From Streptacidiphilus pinicola (GTDB lineage Bacteria > Actinomycetota > Actinomycetes > Streptomycetales > Streptomycetaceae): a DNA stretch of 38,003 nt. Positions 7,850-14,980 of this stretch are shown piece after piece (the first letter of the stretch is position 1; every line of letters begins with the position of its first letter). A program made the position numbers and the translations under genes. The DNA is taken from the NCBI RefSeq assembly GCF_003258295.1, contig NZ_QKYN01000191.1:1-38003 (forward strand), in the 5' to 3' direction. The notes under the pieces are model-generated. The model saw nothing but the letters and a program-made list of their open reading frames with translations, did not search any database and was not told the origin of the DNA.

Positions 7850-7879
7850 TTACGGTCTAAAAACTTGCAGTGCTAGTTT
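7850..7879 (+). promoter_or_regulatory. Candidate promoter of the acyl-CoA operon
   Basis: TTACGG (7850-7855) and TAGTTT (7874-7879) are separated by 18 nt, upstream of GTG 7930. The -10 hexamer lies inside the palindrome at 7861-7879, so repressor binding would block it. Confidence 0.4.
7861..7879. promoter_or_regulatory. Palindromic TetR operator
   Basis: A 19-bp inverted repeat of the form AAACTnGCAnTGCnAGTTT, matching its reverse complement at all positions except the three n. It sits in the AT-rich part of the gap between the tetR gene and the acyl-CoA dehydrogenase gene, as expected for the adjacent regulator. Confidence 0.7.
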
Positions 7880-7929
7880 AACTGCCGTCGCCCACCGCCG
7901 CAGGGTCTCCACCACCGAGGGAAGTCGCC

Positions 7930-9078
7930 GTGAACCTGGAGCTCACCGAGGAGCAGGCCGCCGTCCGCGAGCTGGCCGCCGACTTCGTGAACCGCGAGAT
8001 CGTCCCGCACGCCGCCGCCTGGGACCGGGCCGAGCAGGTGGATCGGGGCGTCGTGAAGAAGCTCGGGGCCCTCGGCTTCCTGGGCCTGACCATCCCCGAG
8101 GAGTACGGCGGCTCCGGCGGTGACCACCTCGCCTACGTGCTGGTCACCGAGGAGCTGGGCCGCGGCGACTCCTCCGTGCGCGGGCTGCTCTCGGTCTCCC
8201 TCGGCCTGGTGGCGAAGTCGATCAACCACTGGGGCACCGAGGAGCAGAAGCGGCAGTGGCTGCCGCGCCTGTGCGCCGGTGAGGCGCTCGGCTGCTTCGC
8301 GCTGACCGAGCCCGGCACCGGCTCCGACGCCGGCAACCTCACCACCCGCGCCGTCCGCGACGGCGACAGCTGGGTGATCAACGGCGCCAAGATGTTCATC
8401 ACCAACGGCACCTGGGCCGAGGTCGCGCTCGTCTTCGCCCGTACGGGAGAGGCGGGCCACAAGGGCGTGAGCGCCTTCCTGGTGCCGACCGACACCCCGG
8501 GGCTGACCCGCACCACCGTCCACGGCAAGCTCGGCCTGCGCGGCCAGCCGACCGCCGAGCTGGCCTTCGAGGACGTGCGCGTCCCCGTCGCCGCGATGCT
8601 CGGCCCGGAGGGCAAGGGCTTCAGCGTCGCGATGTCCGCGCTGGCCAAGGGCCGGATGTCGGTCGCGGCCGGCTGTGTCGGCATCATCCAGGCCTCGCTG
8701 GACGCGGCCGTCGCCTACGCGACGCAGCGCGAGCAGTTCGGCCGGCAGATCGCCGCGCACCAGCTCGTGCAGGAGATGCTCGCCGACATCAAGGTCGAGC
8801 TCGACGCCGCCCGGCTGCTGGTGTGGCGGGTGGCCGACCTGATCGAGCGCGGCGAGCCCTTCCAGACGGAGTCCTCCGTCGCCAAGCTCTACGCCTCCGA
8901 GGCGGCCGTGAAGGCCGCCAACACCGCCCTGCAGGTCTTCGGCGGCTACGGGTTCATCGACGAGTACCCCGTCGGCAAGTACGTCCGCGACGCCCGCGTG
9001 ATGACCTTGTACGAGGGCACCAGCCAGATCCAGAAGCTGCTCATCGGCCGGGCCCTCACCGGCGTCAACGCGTTCTGA
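7930..9078 (+). CDS. Acyl-CoA dehydrogenase
   Basis: A 382-aa FAD enzyme that makes the trans-2-enoyl-CoA from an acyl-CoA, passing electrons to electron-transfer flavoprotein. The three family domains are present. The middle domain has the ACAD signature CFALTEPGTGSDAGNL and WVINGAKMFITNG. The C-terminal domain has the FAD/dimer motif QVFGGYGFIDEYPVGKY and LYEGTSQIQ, with Glu362 at the catalytic-base position used by short-chain and most bacterial members. The start is GTG 7930, after a GAGGGAAG site. It heads an operon with thiolase, SDR and CoA ligase. Chain-length specificity cannot be assigned. Confidence 0.93.
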   Translation: MNLELTEEQAAVRELAADFVNREIVPHAAAWDRAEQVDRGVVKKLGALGFLGLTIPEEYGGSGGDHLAYVLVTEELGRGDSSVRGLLSVSLGLVAKSINHWGTEEQKRQWLPRLCAGEALGCFALTEPGTGSDAGNLTTRAVRDGDSWVINGAKMFITNGTWAEVALVFARTGEAGHKGVSAFLVPTDTPGLTRTTVHGKLGLRGQPTAELAFEDVRVPVAAMLGPEGKGFSVAMSALAKGRMSVAAGCVGIIQASLDAAVAYATQREQFGRQIAAHQLVQEMLADIKVELDAARLLVWRVADLIERGEPFQTESSVAKLYASEAAVKAANTALQVFGGYGFIDEYPVGKYVRDARVMTLYEGTSQIQKLLIGRALTGVNAF

Positions 9079-9112
9079 CCCCCCTTATCCACGACTGCCC
9101 AGGAGCCCGACG

Positions 9113-10300
9113 ATGCGCCCTGTGTACTTCGCCGCCGCCAAGCGGACCCCGATCGGCCGCCTGCGCGGCGTGCTGTCCGGCGTGCGCCCGGACGACCTCG
9201 CCGCCACCGCGCTGCGCGGCGTGCTGGACACCCTGCCGGGCCTGGACCCGGCCCGGATCGACGACGTCTACTGGGGCGCCGCCAACCAGGCCGGTGAGGA
9301 CAACCGCAACATCGCCCGCATGGCCGTGCTGCTGGCCGGGGTCCCCGAGTCCGTCCCCGGCGCGACGCTGAACCGCCTGTGCGCCTCCGGCCTGGAGGCC
9401 GTCACCACCGCGGCCCGCGCGATCGCCGCGGGCGAGGCGGACATCGTCGTCGCTGGCGGCTCCGAGTCGATGAGCCGCGCGCCCTTCGTACTGCCGCGCG
9501 CCGAGGACCGGCTGCCGCACGGCCAGGAGATCTTCGACACCAAGCTGGGCTGGCGCATGGTCAACCCGAGGATGAAGGAACTGCACGGCCTGCTTTCCAT
9601 GGGCGAGACCGCCGAGGAGGTCGCCGCCCGCTACGGCGTCAGCCGCGAGGACCAGGACGCCTTCGCGTTCCGCTCCCACCAGGCGGCGGCCGCCGCCCGC
9701 AAGGACGGGCTGTTCGACGCCGAGACGGTCCCGGTGACGCTCAAGGACGGCAGCGTCGTCACCCAGGACGAGTCGATCCGCCCCGACACCAGCCTGGAGA
9801 AGCTCGCCACGCTCAAGCCCGTCTTCCGCGACGGCGGCACGGTGACGGCGGGCAACGCCTCGCCGATGAACGACGGCGCGGCCGCGCTGGTGCTGTGCAG
9901 CGAGGAGGCGCTCGCGTCGCTCGGCGTCGAGCCGCTGGGCCGCTACGTCGGCGGCGCGAGCGCGGGCGTGCATCCGGACGTCATGGGCATCGGCCCGGTC
10001 CCGGCGGTCCAGCGCGTGCTGGCCCGCACGGGCCGGACCCTGGACTCGGTGCAGACCGCCGAGTTCAACGAGGCCTTCGCCGCCCAGGCGCTGGCCTGCG
10101 TGCGCGAGCTCGGCATCGACCCGGAGCGGGTCAACCCGCAGGGCGGCGCGATCGCCATCGGGCACCCACTGGGCGCCTCCGGCGCGCGCATCCTCACCAC
10201 GCTGCTGCATCGCATGGCCCGCACCGGTGAGGGGCGGGGCCTGGCCACGATGTGCGTCGGCGTCGGCCAGGGCACCGCCGTCCTCGTCGACCGCGACTGA
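9113..10300 (+). CDS. Acetyl-CoA C-acyltransferase (thiolase), 3-oxoadipyl-CoA-thiolase-like
   Basis: A 395-aa thiolase that cleaves a 3-oxoacyl-CoA with CoA, releasing acetyl-CoA, or runs in reverse. The nucleophile is Cys90 in NRLCASG. The other active-site motifs are NEAFAAQ, GHPLGASG (His351) and the C-terminal CVGVGQG (Cys381). The segment WGAANQAGEDNRNIARMA near 54-71 is typical of the PcaF/PaaJ/FadA degradative subgroup rather than biosynthetic PhaA. ATG 9113 has AGGAG at normal spacing and follows the dehydrogenase by 34 nt. It is the chain-cleavage step of the operon. Confidence 0.93.
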   Translation: MRPVYFAAAKRTPIGRLRGVLSGVRPDDLAATALRGVLDTLPGLDPARIDDVYWGAANQAGEDNRNIARMAVLLAGVPESVPGATLNRLCASGLEAVTTAARAIAAGEADIVVAGGSESMSRAPFVLPRAEDRLPHGQEIFDTKLGWRMVNPRMKELHGLLSMGETAEEVAARYGVSREDQDAFAFRSHQAAAAARKDGLFDAETVPVTLKDGSVVTQDESIRPDTSLEKLATLKPVFRDGGTVTAGNASPMNDGAAALVLCSEEALASLGVEPLGRYVGGASAGVHPDVMGIGPVPAVQRVLARTGRTLDSVQTAEFNEAFAAQALACVRELGIDPERVNPQGGAIAIGHPLGASGARILTTLLHRMARTGEGRGLATMCVGVGQGTAVLVDRD

Positions 10301-10377
10301 CCTCCTCGGGCGCTCCGCCCCTCCGAACGACCCGCCGAATCCTTCACTGACCGCACCCAGCTGAGGAGTCTTCCGCT

Positions 10378-11136
10378 ATGAGCCGCTTCACCGACCGCGT
10401 CGCCGTCGTCACCGGCGCAGCCCAGGGCATCGGCGCCGCCACCGCGCAGCGTCTGGCCGAGGAGGGCGCGAGCGTCGCCGTCGTCGACCTGACCGCCGAG
10501 CGCGCCCAGGCCACCGTCGACGCGATCACCGCCAAGGGCGGCACCGCCCGCGGCTACGGCTGCGACGTAACCGACTACGACGCCGTCGAGGCCGTCTTCG
10601 CGCAGATCGCCGCGGACTTCGGCACGATCCACATCCTGGTCAACAACGCCGGCATCACCCGCGACAACCTCTTCTTCAAGATGCCGAAGACCGACTGGGA
10701 CGCGGTCATCACGGTCAACCTGACCAGCGTCTACAACTGCTCGCAGGCGGCACAGAAGTACATGTGCCACCAGAAGTACGGCAAGATCGTCTCGCTCTCC
10801 TCCCGCTCCGCCCTCGGCAACCGCGGCCAGGCCAACTACGCCGCCGCGAAGGCGGGCATCCAGGGCTTCACCGCGACCCTCGCGATCGAGCTCGGCCCGT
10901 TCAACATCAACGTCAACGCGGTCGCCCCCGGCTACATCGCCACCCACATGACCGCCGCGACCGCCGAGCGCGTCGGCGCCACCGCCGAGGACCACCAGAC
11001 GGAGGTCGCCGCCCGCACGCCGCTGCGCCGCGTCGGACAACCGGAGGACATCGCGGCCGTCGTCGCGTTCCTCGCCTCCGAGGACGCCTCCTACGTCAGC
11101 GGTCAGACGCTGTACGTGAACGGCGGCGCACGGTGA
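10378..11136 (+). CDS. Short-chain dehydrogenase/reductase, FabG-like 3-oxoacyl reductase / 3-hydroxyacyl-CoA dehydrogenase
   Basis: A 252-aa classical SDR. The cofactor motif is TGAAQGIG at 12-19, NNAG is at 89-92, and the catalytic tetrad is Asn114, Ser141, Tyr154 (in QANYAAAKAG) and Lys158. Asp37 after the second strand (VVDLT) suggests NAD(H) rather than NADP(H). The C-terminal [14 protein letters not shown] is typical of FabG. In this operon it most likely interconverts the 3-hydroxyacyl- and 3-oxoacyl-CoA between the dehydrogenase and thiolase steps, not fatty acid synthesis. ATG 10378 has a GAGGAG site. Its stop overlaps the ligase start (GTGA). Confidence 0.9.
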   Translation: MSRFTDRVAVVTGAAQGIGAATAQRLAEEGASVAVVDLTAERAQATVDAITAKGGTARGYGCDVTDYDAVEAVFAQIAADFGTIHILVNNAGITRDNLFFKMPKTDWDAVITVNLTSVYNCSQAAQKYMCHQKYGKIVSLSSRSALGNRGQANYAAAKAGIQGFTATLAIELGPFNINVNAVAPGYIATHMTAATAERVGATAEDHQTEVAARTPLRRVGQPEDIAAVVAFLASEDASYVSGQTLYVNGGAR

Positions 11137-12674
11137 CCACGCTCTCCCTGGCCTCCGTGCTCGCGGAGAACGCGCGGCGGCGACCGGACAAGCTGGCGCT
11201 GGTCGAGGGCGAGACCCGGCTGAGCTTCGCCGAGCTGTGGCAGCAGGCGCTCACCCAGGCCGCCGCACTGGTCAAGCTGAGCGTCCGGCCCGGTGACAAG
11301 GTCGCCCTGATGGCGCCCAACGTCACCGAGTTCCCCCGCGCCTACTACGCGATCCTCGCGGCCGGCGGTGTGGTCGTGCCGGTGCACCTGCTGCTGACCG
11401 GCGAGGAGGTCGCGTACGTGCTGCGCGACTCCGGCGCGACGCTGCTGCTCGCCCACGCCGCGAACGCGCCGGTCGCGGCGGGCGCGGCGGCCGAGGCCGG
11501 CGTGCCGCTGGTGACGATGGGGCCGGCTGCGGAGGTGCCGGGCGCGCTCGGGCGGCTGGAGGAGTTCGCCGCGCTGGAGCGGCCGCTGACGCACTTCGTC
11601 GCCCGCCAGGCCGAGGACCCGGCGGTCGTCTTCTACACCAGCGGCACCACCGGCCAGCCCAAGGGCGCGGTGCTGTCGCACCTGAACCTGGTGCTGAACG
11701 CGACCGTCAACGCCTTCGACGCCAACCACGTCGAGGCCGACGACGTCGTCCTGGGCTCGCTGCCGCTGTTCCACACTTTCGGACAGACCGTCAGCATGAA
11801 CTCCACCTGGCGCGCGGGCGCGGCGCTGGTGCTGCTGCCGCGCTTCCACGCCGGGCAGGCGATCGAGCTGATGCTGCGGGAGGGCGTGAACACCTTCCAC
11901 GGCGTGCCCACGATGTACATCGCGTTGTTGGAGGCCGCCAAGGGCAGCGACGGCCCGCTGCCGGCGCTGCGCCTGTGCATCTCCGGCGGCGCGTCGCTGC
12001 CGGTCCCGGTGCTGGAGCGCTTCAACGCCGCGTTCGAGGCGGACGTCTTCGAGGGCTACGGCCTGTCGGAGACCTCCCCGACCGCCTCGGTGAACCAGCC
12101 GGACTACGGGACGCGGGCGGGCACGGTCGGTCACCCGGTATGGGGCGTGGACGTCGAGATCGCGCGGGCGGAGGTCGAGGAGAGCATCGAGCTGCTGCCG
12201 GCGGGCGAGGTCGGCGAGGTGGTCGTGCGCGGCCACAACGTCTTCCAGGGCTACCTGAACCGCCCCGAGGCGACCGCACAGGCCCTGGTGGAGGGCTGGT
12301 TCCGCACCGGGGACCTGGGGGTCAAGGACGCGGACGGCTTCGTCTCGATCGTGGACCGCAAGAAGGACGTCGTCATCCGCGGTGGCTTCAACGTCTACCC
12401 CCGCGAGGTCGAGGAGACCCTGCTGCGCCACCCCGCCGTCGCCGAGGCCGCCGTCATCGGCCTGCCGGACGACACGCACGGCGAGGAGGTCTGCGCGGTC
12501 CTGGTCCTGGACGCGTCCCACTCCCCCGCCCCAACGGCGCAGGACATCATCGACTGGTCCAAGGAGCACCTGGCCAAGCACAAGTACCCGCGCCGGGTCG
12601 AGTTCACCGACGCCTACCCGCTGGGCCCGAGCCATAAGGTCCTCAAGCGGGAATTGCGGGCGCGCTACCACTAG
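11133..12674 (+). CDS. Long-chain acyl-CoA synthetase-type AMP-forming ligase
   Basis: A 513-aa ANL-superfamily adenylating enzyme that activates a carboxylic acid to its CoA thioester. The start is GTG 11133 inside the SDR stop (4-bp GTGA overlap), which gives [14 protein letters not shown] and the normal family length. Motifs include the P-loop [11 protein letters not shown] at about 168-178, [18 protein letters not shown], the hinge [20 protein letters not shown], and the A10 region [11 protein letters not shown] with the catalytic lysine. Most relatives have GPTGKILKREL, so Ser-His before the lysine is a variation. It probably supplies the substrate for the upstream dehydrogenase. It is convergent with the permuted tRNA-like element that abuts its stop codon. 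Confidence 0.92.
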   Translation: MTTLSLASVLAENARRRPDKLALVEGETRLSFAELWQQALTQAAALVKLSVRPGDKVALMAPNVTEFPRAYYAILAAGGVVVPVHLLLTGEEVAYVLRDSGATLLLAHAANAPVAAGAAAEAGVPLVTMGPAAEVPGALGRLEEFAALERPLTHFVARQAEDPAVVFYTSGTTGQPKGAVLSHLNLVLNATVNAFDANHVEADDVVLGSLPLFHTFGQTVSMNSTWRAGAALVLLPRFHAGQAIELMLREGVNTFHGVPTMYIALLEAAKGSDGPLPALRLCISGGASLPVPVLERFNAAFEADVFEGYGLSETSPTASVNQPDYGTRAGTVGHPVWGVDVEIARAEVEESIELLPAGEVGEVVVRGHNVFQGYLNRPEATAQALVEGWFRTGDLGVKDADGFVSIVDRKKDVVIRGGFNVYPREVEETLLRHPAVAEAAVIGLPDDTHGEEVCAVLVLDASHSPAPTAQDIIDWSKEHLAKHKYPRRVEFTDAYPLGPSHKVLKRELRARYH

Positions 12675-12776
12675 GACATGAAAGAGAGCGGGTCGCTCTA
12701 CTTTGAGCTACAGCCCCATGATGGTGGAGCTGGGAGGAATCGCACGCTCCATCTACCCGCTCGAATTCCATTGTCC
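12674..12776 (-). ncRNA. Circularly permuted, alanine-type tRNA-like RNA (two-piece candidate)
   Basis: Read on the minus strand. Upstream half: GGACA (12776-12772), TGGAA (12770-12766), GAGCGGGT (12762-12755), AGAT variable loop, T arm (12750-12733) with loop TGCGATT, CAGCTCC (12732-12726) and encoded ACCA (12725-12722). Spacer TCAT. Downstream half: GGGGCTG (12717-12711), TA, D arm GCTC/AAAGTA/GAGC (12708-12695), G, ACCCGCTC (12693-12686), TTTCA (12683-12679), TGTCC (12678-12674). Pairings: a 7-bp acceptor stem with a G3:U70 wobble and A73, a 4-bp D stem, a 5-bp T stem with one bulged C (12746), an 8-bp anticodon stem, plus 5+5 further pairs. Positions expected of tRNAs are kept: U8, A14, A21, purine 26, pyrimidine 48, G53-C61, U54, C56, A58. 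In the linear transcript the acceptor stem closes on the loop ACCAUCAU. There is no anticodon. Alternatives are a decayed tandem tRNA pair or an elaborate terminator; the long cross-half pairing argues against both. Confidence 0.7.
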
Positions 12777-12817
12777 CCCCGGTCCCCGGGCTCCGCATCC
12801 CGAGCCGGATGAGGGGG

Positions 12818-13057
12818 TCACGCGCCGGGCCAGGTCCAGGGGTCGCCGATCCAGTGGATCAGGTCCGGGTGGGCCTGCAGGTCGAGGTCGGGGCGGATCT
12901 CCGCGACGAAGGCGAGGAGCTCGGCGGCGTTCGCCGTGCCGCGCCAGACCGGGGTGCCCGAGGGGGGCTGAACGCGGGTCTGGCGGTGGGGGTCGTGGGG
13001 GTTGAGCGCCGCGACGTAGACGGGCTGCGCGGGCCGGTGCGGACCGGTGGTGCTCAT
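12818..13057 (-). CDS. Conserved hypothetical small protein
   Basis: A 79-aa cytoplasmic protein that begins MSTTGPHRPAQPVYVAALN, has a middle section GTPVWRGTANAAELLAFV, and ends DLIHWIGDPWTWPGA. No catalytic motif, signal peptide or membrane segment is visible; I recall similar small Streptomyces proteins but no function. ATG 13057 is preceded by GGAGGT with only one base of spacing, unusually tight. A GTG at 13114 in the same frame is the alternative but has no ribosome site. The tRNA-like element lies just downstream on the same strand and could be made by read-through of this transcript. Confidence 0.6.
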   Translation of the reverse strand: MSTTGPHRPAQPVYVAALNPHDPHRQTRVQPPSGTPVWRGTANAAELLAFVAEIRPDLDLQAHPDLIHWIGDPWTWPGA

Positions 13058-13118
13058 ACCTCCAGCCTGTCCCTCGGCCCGGCCCGCCGCACCCGCGTCC
13101 CCCGCGGCCTCCACCTGC

Positions 13119-13142
13119 GGGTGGACTGTGGCCTGTCCACCC
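13119..13142. repeat. Perfect 8-bp hairpin at a gene-decay junction
   Basis: GGGTGGAC (13119-13126) and GTCCACCC (13135-13142) around an 8-nt loop. It lies between the 79-aa gene and the truncated methyltransferase fragment, near the point where the latter loses its N-terminal part. It may be a terminator or a scar of rearrangement. Confidence 0.45.
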
Positions 13143-13146
13143 CCGG

Positions 13147-13347
13147 TGGGGTGCGAGCGGGTGCGAGGACGCGAACTACTCCCTCGGTCTGGGCAGCTGG
13201 CCGGCGACCGTCGTGGTCGCGCTGCTGCTGACGGTCGCCTACCTGTGGCGCATCGGCGCCGAGGAGCGGCTGCTGCTCACCGCCTTCGGCCCCGCCTACG
13301 CGGACTATCGGGTCGGCACCAAGCGGCTGATCCCCTTCGTCTACTGA
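13147..13347 (+). pseudogene. C-terminal remnant of an isoprenylcysteine-carboxyl-methyltransferase-family membrane protein
   Basis: In frame 1, ending in TGA 13345-13347, the translation contains SWPATVVVALLLTVAYLWRI and then GAEERLLLTAFGPAYADYR and VGTKRLIPFVY. This is the last membrane helix plus the ExERLL...YxxY...T+RLIP tail of the ICMT/PEMT-like family. The N-terminal membrane helices and the RHPxY motif, which would make up two thirds of the protein, are absent; sequence upstream is unrelated and becomes Pro-rich. No ribosome site is visible. It is a truncated gene, so the region has lost or rearranged DNA. The left boundary is approximate. Confidence 0.7.
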
Positions 13348-13405
13348 CGCCCGGGGCCACACCTCGCGGCTGCGACGACGGGAGTGGCCACCGGCCGGGG
13401 ATGGT

Positions 13406-14758
13406 CTACCCCGCGCGGCCGCGCGGGGTGGTCGCCGCAGGTTCGGTGAGGGGGGAGGGCCGCCGGAGGCGGAGCCGGGTGGCGCTCGCGGTGAGGAGGC
13501 GGGCGGCCCGGGAGGAGGCGCGGAGGGAAGCCGTGGCCGGCCCGTGGGTCGTGTGCTTCGCCTGCCAGTCGCGGGCCAGGCCGGCGACGACGTGGGCGGC
13601 CTGGCGGTGTTCGGGCAGGGGTTCGAGGTGGACGCGGCCGCGCGCCGCCTGTTCCGTGAGCGCGCCGGCCAGGGCGCGCCGGTCGCGGGGCCAGGGCGCG
13701 AGCCCGGACGCGTCCAGCGTGGCGGCGTTGGCGCGGCCGTGACCGGAGATGACCTCGTAGCTGACCGCCGGGAGCCCGGCAACCAGCGCCTCGGTGAAGG
13801 AGAGGCCGCCGGCGTTGTGGACCAGCACGTCCGCCGCGCCCATCAGCGCGGGCACGTCGGTGCGCCAGCCGAGCGCGATGACGTCGGGCAGCTCGGAGAG
13901 GCGCCGGCGCAGCCGGTCGTTGCGGCCGCACAGCACGACCGGGGTGGCGCCCTCGACCCGGCGCAGGTCCTCGACGCTGGACATGACGTCGCCCAGGCCC
14001 ATCGAGCCGGTCATCAGCAGCGCCATCAACCCGCCCTCGGGCACCCCGAGTTCCGCGCGCAGCGCGGCCCGCTCGGCGGCGGGCAGCGGGGCGGCGAAGC
14101 TGTCGCAGGCGAGCGGCCCGGCCGCGTTCATCTCGATGCCGTAGCGGGCGCTGCCCTCGGCCGCGGTGGCCTCGGTGACGGTGAGGTGCACCTGCACCTC
14201 GGGGTGGATCCAGAGCCGGTGCGGCGCGGGGTCGGTGAGGTAGCAGACGGTGGGGACGGTGAGCGTGCCCTCCTCCGTCAGCAGGCCCATGCTCTGCGCG
14301 GCGAACGGGAAGGTGGTGACCACCGTGTCCCATCCCTCCTCGACCCAGCGGCCCAGCTCGCGCGAGGCGAGCCGGCACAGGTAGAGGGTGAGCGAGCGGA
14401 CGAAGGAGTCGTGCTCCTCGTTCTGGAACAGCCACTCGAAGAACCAGGGCAGCTTGCCGGCGCTGAACTCGTAACCGTCCTGCAGCAGGCGCCGGTAGCG
14501 GCGCGGCAGGGTGTCGAGGTAGTCGCGGCAGCTGACCTCGAGGCCCAGGTCGGTCAGACGGCGCGTCAGCTCGTTGGCGGCGCCGTTGTGCCCGGCGCCG
14601 ACGCTGCCGGTGACGACGAGCACCCGCGGCGGCCGGTCCGCGGCGGCGGGGTGCCGCTCGCACCCGTCGTCGCCGCGCCGGGCGCGGCCCGGTCGCGCGG
14701 CCTGCGCGGGTATGGGCCGCGCCGATGTGGGGGGTGCGGTGGTCTGCACAGCCTGCAT
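13406..14758 (-). CDS. Glycosyltransferase, MGDG-synthase / UDP-sugar:diacylglycerol type (GT28-like)
   Basis: A 450-aa GT-B enzyme. Residues 45-61 (RVLVVTGSVGAGHNGAA) are the N-terminal glycine-rich acceptor motif of MGDG synthases and MurG-like enzymes. The middle section YLTDPAPHRLWIHPEV resembles the family's xDxxxHxxW region. The donor site is VLVHNAGGLSFTEALVAGLP, a typical UDP-sugar loop. These enzymes add a sugar to diacylglycerol or related lipids at the inner membrane leaflet. The start is ATG 14758 with GCGGAAG upstream. The Arg-rich C-terminus may help membrane association. The last codons encode a perfect palindrome (13408-13429). The lipid acceptor and sugar are not determined by sequence. 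Confidence 0.85.
   Translation of the reverse strand: MQAVQTTAPPTSARPIPAQAARPGRARRGDDGCERHPAAADRPPRVLVVTGSVGAGHNGAANELTRRLTDLGLEVSCRDYLDTLPRRYRRLLQDGYEFSAGKLPWFFEWLFQNEEHDSFVRSLTLYLCRLASRELGRWVEEGWDTVVTTFPFAAQSMGLLTEEGTLTVPTVCYLTDPAPHRLWIHPEVQVHLTVTEATAAEGSARYGIEMNAAGPLACDSFAAPLPAAERAALRAELGVPEGGLMALLMTGSMGLGDVMSSVEDLRRVEGATPVVLCGRNDRLRRRLSELPDVIALGWRTDVPALMGAADVLVHNAGGLSFTEALVAGLPAVSYEVISGHGRANAATLDASGLAPWPRDRRALAGALTEQAARGRVHLEPLPEHRQAAHVVAGLARDWQAKHTTHGPATASLRASSRAARLLTASATRLRLRRPSPLTEPAATTPRGRAG
13408..13429 (-). terminator. 22-bp perfect palindrome spanning the end of the glycosyltransferase gene
   Basis: Every base from 13408 to 13429 is symmetrical about the GGCC centre, and the palindrome includes the first base of the TAG stop. 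As RNA it would form a GC-only stem with almost no loop, so a terminator or a DNA-level cruciform are both possible. It encodes the terminal TPRGRAG residues. Confidence 0.4.
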
Positions 14759-14980
14759 GGATCTTCCGCTCGTCGACGATGACGCCAGGACCAGGACGGT
14801 GCCGGGAGGGAGGCACGACGAACGCGGACGCGGCCCGTCGGGCCCCGCCTCGCGTCTCGCGCCGTACGTTAGGGGAGATCCGGAGGCGTGCCGTCCTGTT
14901 TCGGATGAGCGCTGGGCGGCGAGTCGGTGAATTGACGACGTCGCGCCCTGACGCGCGCCGGAGCGGCGGAGTGCGAGCCG

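Noticed and set aside
12685-12699. AGAGCG-GGT-CGCTCT hairpin after the CoA ligase gene as a simple rho-independent terminator
   Set aside because: It reuses bases that form the D-stem 3' strand and anticodon-stem 5' strand of the permuted tRNA-like fold on the other strand, and has no U tract. The larger, longer-range pairing explains the region better, although a secondary terminator role cannot be excluded.
12722-12776. A normal tRNA or tmRNA 3' fragment left by an integrative element
   Set aside because: A lone att-type 3' fragment would not be followed within 4 nt by a matching 5' half pairing with it over 25 bp in total. No integrase is in the window.
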